A DNA stretch of 64,000 nt from Telmatactis stephensoni. Lineage: Eukaryota; Cnidaria; Anthozoa; Actiniaria; Isophelliidae. Location: contig JALIZF010001761.1 in assembly GCA_029948255.1 (NCBI GenBank), positions 248,001 through 312,000 of the forward strand, written 5' to 3'. Below are positions 57,516-64,000 of this stretch, piece by piece (the stretch's first letter is position 1; the number at the start of each line of letters is the position of its first letter). Under the pieces are notes generated by a model, which saw nothing but the letters and a program-made list of their open reading frames with translations, made no database searches and had not been told where the DNA came from. Position numbers and translations under genes: made by a program.

Positions 57516-58146
57516 GCAACGAGCAGCAATATGCCCATACTTTCCGCAAGCGTAACACTGTGGTGGTGAACCTCGCCAAGCACGGCCTCTGTTTGCACTG
57601 CCGTAAGGTTGCCAATTGTAATGGTTCCATGGTGACCATCTAGGCCATGAAGGGGACCCCCAGGATGATCCTCTTCCCTTTGCTACCACCTTGAAGACCG
57701 TCATGTGGTCCTTACTACCCAGCAGGCGCATCACCAATGACCTGAAATGATCTTTGCCTCTGGCTGTTTGGTAGACCAAACGGTAGTACTCTTTCTTTTC
57801 GTCTTGGTTGTCCCTAGCAGTGTTTTGCAGGGTCTCTAATAAATCGACTGCCTCGTACTTGTTGAACTCGGAGACCAGACGGGCTGTGTAGTCCATGATT
57901 CGCTTAATCATCCCTTTAACCGTCAGTCTTGTGAGTTCTGCTACTGACTTTACCAGGCCGGGGCCGGGGCCGGGTCCTGGTTTTACAGTATGCCAATTTG
58001 TATTACCTTGACTTCTACAAATTCTGTCAAATTGTTTCCTGAAATTTTCTAGGTATGGGATAGAACAAGATGTTAACATACCTGTTGCCAAGTGTCGTTG
58101 TCTTTGCTGCACTTGGTATAATTCAGTAAGCTTCAAAAGTAAGCAA

Positions 58147-58790
58147 CTAATAATAATAATAATAACAACAACAACAACAACAACAACTTTATTTCAGTAT
58201 GGAAAACATCTATATAACTTTAGTTAATCATGATGGCCCTCAAAATAATCACAAAAACGTAACAATAAATTATTGAAGTATTCTGTGAAAATTACGTTAA
58301 CAATCTAATTAGTTTATTTCTGAAGTGATTTAAATCAATTGATTTAGTAATTTCTGATGGAAGACTGTTCCACAAATGAGTTCCTCTGTAAAGAAAGGAT
58401 TTCTGTCCTACTGCTAGGCGAAATTTGCGTGGTACGGCCAGTTGGTCGTTGGTAGATGCCCTTGTGATCTTTGATCTTGTGTCTTTGAGCTTTATGAACT
58501 TGTTGCAGAGATAGTCTGGAGCTTGATTATTGAGACACTTGTAGACTAAAGTCCCACGTTGCAAGATGATATGCTTGTCAAAGGATAGCCAGTTGAGTTT
58601 GGCGAAGAGATCAGCACTTGGAGTGTCTGTAGTTTTTTTCACGTCCAGGATTATCCTTGCAGCTCGTGTTTGTTGCTTGAGCAGCCTTTCAGTAATACCA
58701 ACATAGAAATCGCCCCAGATTACAGAGCTCAAAAAGCTACACCTTGCATGAAATACAACTACAAAACTTGCAAAAAACATTAAAATTATT
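58147..58790 (-). mobile_element. 5'-truncated LINE in the gag intron
   Basis: On the minus strand the ORF2 C-terminus reads IWGDFYVGITERLLKQQTRA, LFAKLNWLSFDKHIILQ, VYKCLNNQAPDYL, RGTHLWNSLPSEITKS, stop at 58292. A 3' UTR and a (GTT)n(ATT)n tail (about 58147-58190) follow. The family is similar to, but distinct from, the copy at 38054-38430, which has an (ACTT)n tail. Confidence 0.8.
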
Positions 58791-59149
58791 ATATGACACT
58801 GCGAAACAAAATTATACGGCCACAGAAACTTACATAAAAAGACGATAATGTTACAGAGCGAATAAATAATATACCTCTAGCTGTTCTTGTCGACACTGTT
58901 GGGGATTTTGTTCCGGCGGGTTTTGTGCTTGGTCTCCATGAGCTTCTTCGACTACTGTGGGTTCTGCAGCGTCCCCGGCTTCTGCTGGTTGAGGGTACTG
59001 CACGGCGTTGTTATCAGCCATGAGTACAAAGTAATGAACCAAGGTTTGTCCAAACGACAAGCGAAATGGGTTTCAAAAGTGAATTTGAAACGACAACTGC
59101 TTCGGTCAATCAGTTGAGCCAAGTGGATAATTTATTCATGTTCAATCAT

Positions 59150-59190
59150 CTTATATGCGCTGCTTTAATTATGCAGTGTGAATAGGACTT
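59150..59190 (-). repeat. Putative A1 terminus of the second Ngaro-like element
   Basis: GCTTTAATTATGCAGTGTGAATAG resembles the sequence just left of the B repeat at 63202 (TTAATTATGCAGTGAGAATAG). It lies at the expected place about 130 bp upstream of the gag start. The reading frame of the next pseudogene breaks here, which marks the insertion point. Confidence 0.5.
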
Positions 59191-59939
59191 CTAACAATGA
59201 AGCAGTACCCAGCTTTTTCTCCGGAATCAGGACTTGAAAAAGGTGTAGAACATGTTGGACATCTATCCACGTGAACTAAGTCCTCGTGCTTTCCCAAATA
59301 TAGTTTACATGTTGCATAGAAATGATATTTGATGATGTTTCCCTTTATGCCCCGAAAGAAAACTTAAAGTTTCCTTGTAGACTTAATGCACTTATTTGGG
59401 GTTGAGGGGTTGGACAATGCGCCTCGATAATCTTCAATAAATCCGCAAATGCCTCTCCCGTCAGCTTATGCTTTTGCACAAAACTAAGATTCAAAAGAAT
59501 GCTCGCAGTTAGTGAGATGGGTGCTCCATCGTATAATTTGGCTGTACTTGCATCTTCTGTACTATCATCATCTTCAGAGGAATCGTCTTCATCTGACGAG
59601 GACATCAGTGATGCTTCGCTGCCGTAGCAGTGTTGGTCTTCTGACTGATCTTCTGAATGGGATGAATTGCTGCAGTTAGTTAACACGATATTGTCAGAAT
59701 TGGCGTCAGATATGTCTTCTACATCATCAACGTCATTAAAGTTCATGTCATCACTTGAACTACTGCAGTTCTCCGTTACGGCTTCCACGGTTTCATCTTC
59801 AACGGTAGAGTGAAAATCGTGGTTGCTGACACGACTAGGCTGATTCTTTTTCAGGCTGCTTGCAAGTAATAAACGTGTTTTGCGGGCTGAAACGTCATAT
59901 CTTAAATACCTTCTGTACCTACGGTTATACTTCTTTCCC
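59180..59939 (-). pseudogene. Transposase-like protein N-terminal exon, truncated
   Basis: Open on the minus strand after a TGTCTTAG acceptor at about 59940: KKYNRRYRRYLRYDVSARK, a basic start, then a long Ser/Asp/Glu-rich region, then LYDGAPISLTASILLNLSFV and QKHKLTGEAFADLLKIIEAHC. A frameshift near 59350 leads to IIKYHFYATCKLYLGKHEDL and VDRCPTCSTPF, a zinc-ribbon-like motif, ending at the putative A1 junction. This arrangement (acidic region, GAP-x-S/T helix, zinc ribbon) is the N-terminus of a repeated transposase family of cnidarians and fish, as I recall it. The rest of the gene is lost. Confidence 0.5.
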
Positions 59940-60015
59940 TAAGACAACATGTCGTTTTGACACAGTAACCACTCTTTTGAAACGATAAAATTTTCAAAAA
60001 CCAGTAACAAATAGT

Positions 60016-60083
60016 GTAATATTCTTCCCTGTGTATTGTTATTCATGAGTATGATAATGAGGTATGGGGAATCGCTCTGGCCT
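60016..60083 (-). repeat. B2-like repeat, third Ngaro-like element
   Basis: 68 bp, identical to 63202-63269; ends CTCTGGCCT. The first eight bases match those of B1/B2 at 6148 and 6546 (GTAATAT). Confidence 0.85.
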
Positions 60084-61229
60084 GGGACCAACCAAAGCCA
60101 GGCGAAGTGCCAACAAAGATTATTTGGCAACTTTGAACCCGACTTACTCGCTAAAGTGGGTGGGTGGGTGGGTCGCCAACCGTTCTTCGTCGCAACTCGA
60201 ATGAACTGCATTAATTACAAGAATTGTTCTCATTTATATGCAATCCCCAGGGACAATATTACCAATTCAAATGGACTTTGAATAGTAATATATCCATGTT
60301 AGCAGAACTGTAAGTTCCTCTAAAATTCAAAAAAGGAACACAGCATGCTTTCTCTAATATATCAAATTTTTCTTGTCTATCTCCTCTCATTTTGATTCTT
60401 CTTCGCTTTAACTCCGAGTCCAAGATACTCGACTTTTCAAAAATGTACGTTTTGCTAGGGATTATGGGACTTTAATCTGTAAAGTCAATAATCTTAAATC
60501 TTGATATGGCATTAAAACGTATTCCATCACCTTGCCATGTATTCCATATCTATGTTATACACACAACAGCAAGATCCACTACAGCGATTTAAAGACTGAA
60601 AGAGATGATTCATAAACACCTATAAACCCCGAATGCAAATTCCTCGCACCCAAAAATGCAAACTGGAAAAAGTTGTTATGAAGGTATAGACCTTTTTAAC
60701 ATCAAGTTGTCTCCAAGAAATTGACCTCGCATCCCGAGGTTCTCTAGAATGACGAACTTAGGTAGCAATTTAGGTAGCCATAGGGGCCAACAGAGGGTAG
60801 GGTCCCCGGGAAAGAAAACAAGGCGGTATGCCCTGTAAATGATAGACAGTTGTATAAACGATGCTTAACATAAGAGGCTCAATTTACCTTGTGATGCACG
60901 AAAGGGAACCCCACCCTCTGTTGACCCTAGGCTCTGAACTAGGTCCAGAATTAGAGCTTTAGCTAGCCCCCCCGAGGTCAACAGAGAGGAAGGATGGGAG
61001 GTTAAATTGGACCGAATGTGGTGATGGTACGTAATTCATTTTGCCTTGGCTCTACGGGTCACGATAGATAGCTGTATCGCTCTGGAAATGCAATGCCAGA
61101 AAATGCGTAAACCCGTGGCCCTCCAGGGCGCCTTCACTACCGGTACTCCTCTATCAATGCAATCCTTTAAATCCGTCACCCCGTGGCTCTCGCTTACGCC
61201 AACAAAACTCTAGAAATCCAACCGCTCTG

Positions 61230-62130
61230 CAGTCCTCGTAGACTGCCATTTCGTTGATGAATAGCTCCACCTCGCAGTCAATCCCGGACCGCCCTTTTTC
61301 CCCACGTGGAAATTCACTTGGCAGTCTCCGACTGCCATTTCTCTCACCTAACTTCACTAATTCGCAGTCCCGGACTGCCATTTCGTCCACATATCTTTCA
61401 GACCGCCTTTTTACTCGCATGTAAATTCACCATGTAAACCCCCTCCCATGTAAATGCCGGACTGCCATTTCTTTCGCATGTAAATAACTTCGCAGTCCCG
61501 GACTGCCATTTTTTTCACATAAATTCACTTCGCAGTCCCGGACTGACATCTTTTCCACGCGTTAAGTCACTTCGCAGTCCCGGACTGCCATTTCTTCCAC
61601 ATAAATTCACTTCGCAGTCCCGGACTGCCATTCCTTCCACATAAATTCACTTCGCAGTCCCGGACTGCCATGTTTCACGCGAATATATCCACTTCGCAGT
61701 CCCGGACTGCCATTTCTTCCACAAAAATTCACTTCGCAGTCCCAGACTGCCATTTCCTCCACATAAATTCGCTTCGCAGTCCCGGACTGCCATTTCTTCC
61801 ACGTTAATTCACTTCGCAGTCCCGGACTGCCATTTCTTCTACATAAATTCGCTTCGCAGTCCTGGACTGCCATTTCTTTCACATAAATTCACTTCGCAGT
61901 CCCGGACTGCCATTTCTTCCACATAAATTCGCTTCGCAGTCCCGGACTGCCATTTCTTCCACGCGAATAAATTCACTTCGCAGTCCCGGACTGCCATTTC
62001 TTCCACATAAATTCACTTCGCAGTCCCGGACTGCCATTTTAGTCTACGTGTAAATTCACTTTGCATTCCCGGACTGCCATTTCTCCAGCGACGTGCAAAT
62101 CGACTTCGCAGTCCCGGACTGCCTTGAGAA
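61230..62130. repeat. Satellite-like tandem array with a hairpin in each unit
   Basis: About 20 units of roughly 40-44 bp. The core TTCGCAGTCCCGGACTGCCA contains the palindrome GCAGTCC-C-GGACTGC. Spacers read TTTCTTCCACATAAATTCAC. The left units are more diverged. Long frames through the array are artefacts. The interval 60285-61229 to its left has no supported gene and 62135-63150 to its right has none either. Confidence 0.9.
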
Positions 62131-63201
62131 GTGCTCTCGGTCTCATTAAAGCATAAACTTAACATGGAACACACTTAACAGTCCCCAGCCACCCTGGCTA
62201 CTAACAACGCAGTGGGACATAAAATAGACGAGCAAAAGGCGAAAGGAACCAAATGTAGCCCCAACCTAGCCCGTCCCAAGGGTAAACAAATGGGTGATTA
62301 AGACTTTGAGCAACAATTCCCGTCATGAGTGTATTAAGCAAAATTACCGGGCGCAACGATCCAACTCATACCTATGCAAATTCGTGAGAAACCAAAGTTT
62401 GAAGTTACGCCCCAATAAAATCAAAACTAAAATGCAAGAAGAACGACTGAACAAAACTGTACTGTACTGTACTGTACTAAATAAACAAAGGATGAAACAA
62501 ATCAATGCATGACTAATGAACTAACTGGAAACAAAGATCGAAGTCATGAGGCGTAACACAAAGCATGCAAGACGAATGCAAATTGCTAAAACAGGACGCT
62601 AATGGCAGGACTGACCAAAGTAACACAAAATATATGATAAACGCGGTTTGAGTTAATGATAAAGCTAAAAATGGGCAGCCAACGAAAGTAGTGTGGAAAG
62701 CATAGAATAAACCACGAAGAAACAATTATGAAAAAAGGAACAGAAACAATTGAAAGCCTACCCAAACCGGCGAGCCGACTGATAAAACGCAAATTACAAA
62801 CTTATTGCAAACTTGGACAAGAAAAAACCTAGACTAGCGGCTACAAATACAAAATGACTACTTGCCAAATTGGGAATAAACCCCGGGAAAACCAAGAGAA
62901 AACGTCCGAGTCACAAACACTGAAATTTCCTCCATACGTTTACCAAAGAGAGCTGGAGCCGTTGAGCTCGATAACTCTGCTAACTAACCATGTTCAGTTT
63001 AGCCAAGATTAGTAGGAAAGCCAGAACGTTGAGGGTGCTGAAACTACTCAGAGAGAAAATCTTGAATTAGAGCTGGTGGCGGTTGACGATGATGGTGAAG
63101 AACGAAAGTTCCCGATGTTCCGGCATATCTTGAAGTGACCACTCCTAGATCGAGCAGGCTTATTTATATTCTGAGTTAATTAATTATGCAGTGAGAATAG
63201 A

Positions 63202-63269
63202 GTAATATTCTTCCCTGTGTATTGTTATTCATGAGTATGATAATGAGGTATGGGGAATCGCTCTGGCCT
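63202..63269 (-). repeat. B1-like repeat, third Ngaro-like element
   Basis: Identical to 60016-60083. It directly follows an A-like sequence (TTAATTATGCAGTGAGAATAG). Confidence 0.85.
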
Positions 63270-63694
63270 TCCCCAACTCGACATCCTATTTCATTCAAGG
63301 TCACTGATCATAACTACCCCTACAATCCAATAGAACCACACCTATTTTTAAATGCCGGAATGAATGCTTTATTGTAAAATACATTGCCACCAGAGAGCTG
63401 AACTGCATATTAACTACATTGATAAAATGGAGATTCCATTAGATTCCACTTAGATTCCATGTTCTCTTCCCAATCCTTATCCTTATTACTCCAAACAAAC
63501 AATACACAAGGAAGTGAAATGGCTTTTACTTATATACCATAAGCCAAGCAATGCCTTGGGGATGTATACTGTGCACACACCCGGCAGGATATTTCTCGAT
63601 TTTCTTTTTTGTTGCTGTTGTTTTTGCTCACTTGTCAATTGATCAGCCACACCTTTACACAAGATAAGCCAGTCTCGCATCGTGGTCCTTTGGC

Positions 63695-63860
63695 CCTCCT
63701 GATCGGGAACCCCTTTCACCAATCACGTGTCCACAGAAATGTTCCATGATTTGTTGGCTCTCTTTCAGTTCCCATGTCACATGCTGATCAACATTAATCT
63801 TTTATGCATGGTTTAGACCGAAGGCAGCATTATTAAGTAAGGGGTTCCCGATCAGGAAGG
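63695..63860. repeat. Inverted repeat with 120-bp loop
   Basis: CTCCTGATCGGGAACCCCTT (left) pairs with AAGGGGTTCCCGATCAGGA (right, from 63838). It may mark the ends of a small element. The rest of 63270-64000 is non-coding as far as I can read. Confidence 0.7.
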
Positions 63861-64000
63861 AGTAACCTCAAAACGCCTGCAAGCAGTACGTCTACTGGTC
63901 ACCGAGATTTGCGGCAAACCAACAGGGGTTACTCGCCCTAATCAGGGACAACAAAAATGGGGTTTCGAACATCAATTCAAGCAACCGTTCAGCCTCACAG

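Larger units (their letters stand above)
52972..59021 (-). pseudogene. Second Ngaro-like gag, interrupted by Gypsy
   Basis: Exon 1 (59021-58875, 49 codons, MADNNAVQYPQPAEAG) ends GAG|GTATAT at phase 0. Exon 2 starts at 58130 (TTTTGAAG acceptor, phase 0): LTELYQVQQRQRHL, a PGPGPGPG run, RLLGSKDHMTVFKVVAKG, a Trp/Ser/Arg-rich stretch and the zinc knuckle CYACGKYGHIAARC. The Gypsy target duplication falls exactly at the last knuckle codons. Beyond it the frame continues at 53046 (CFRRNGGPG) to a stop near 52972. Exon structure, phase and protein match the gag at 11223-13133. The intron holds a LINE 3' fragment. No RT or recombinase of this copy is found further left, so it is truncated. Confidence 0.8.
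60016..64000 (-). mobile_element. Third Ngaro-like element, 3' end only
   Basis: Two identical 68-bp direct repeats start GTAATATTCTTCCCTG (60016-60083 and 63202-63269). The right copy is preceded by an A-like sequence ending GAATAGAGT, giving the A2-B1 arrangement of a minus-strand element, with B2 at 60016. The coding body would lie beyond 64000; no recombinase ORF is visible in 63270-64000. The B2 to A2 spacer of 3.1 kb is far longer than the 246 bp seen in the 6148-13230 element and contains a satellite array. Confidence 0.5.

Noticed and set aside
61607..61882. Repetitive minus-strand ORF
   Set aside because: Produced by the satellite unit; the frame follows unit length by chance.

Overview
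This window looks like a repeat-dense stretch of an animal nuclear genome, most likely an anthozoan cnidarian (stony coral or sea anemone). The evidence is AT-rich DNA with spliced genes (GT-AG introns) and a characteristic mixture of Kolobok, Ngaro-like, PIF/Harbinger, MULE-like, CR1/L2-like LINE, Ty3/Gypsy and tRNA-SINE sequences. I found no bacterial operon, rRNA, CRISPR array or confident single-copy host gene. Nearly every coding region is transposon-derived, and many are broken. The species assignment is inference.

Layout. 1-1.5 kb: C-terminal part of a DDE-type transposase (QGREAKH motif). 1.7-5.8 kb: a TIR element with convergent genes for a RecQ-like helicase (two frameshifts) and a ZAD zinc-finger transposase N-terminus. 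6.0-13.4 kb: a small non-autonomous relative of that element, split by a TA-flanked MITE and a 7.08-kb Ngaro-like tyrosine-recombinase retrotransposon. The Ngaro-like copy has identical split direct repeats (A1...B1A2...B2), and gag, RT-RNase H and recombinase ORFs that could all be spliced in phase to one leader exon. 13.6-16.2 kb: two minus-strand genes of unknown function. 17.0-27.9 kb: a transposase-like gene split at a TTAA in one exon by two abutting TTAA elements, a fold-back MITE and a 7.9-kb Kolobok. The Kolobok carries a multi-exon THAP transposase on + and a P2X7-C-like ORF2 on -. 27.9-31.5 kb: LINE and MULE remnants and another TTAA element. 32-48 kb: sparse degenerate fragments, several MITE-like inverted-repeat elements, a LINE 3' end, and an OTU-like reading frame carrying a tetranucleotide expansion. 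49-53 kb: a long TTTC microsatellite, a tRNA-SINE inside a tandem array, and a PIF/Harbinger transposase plus Myb/SANT pair. 53.05-57.52 kb: a Ty3/Gypsy element with 153-bp LTRs and GCAAC target duplications, inserted in the zinc knuckle of a second Ngaro-like gag. 59-64 kb: a transposase-like pseudogene cut by that second element, then the end of a third Ngaro-like element whose two B repeats (68 bp, identical) flank a palindromic satellite array.

Together the window is a layered record of insertions rather than a cooperating gene set. The best evidence is structural: terminal repeats, target-site duplications, splice phases and interrupted reading frames. The most interesting items are the shared-leader splicing layout of the Ngaro-like element, the helicase-carrying TIR transposon, the Kolobok gene pair, and the hairpin satellite between the B repeats of the third Ngaro-like element.
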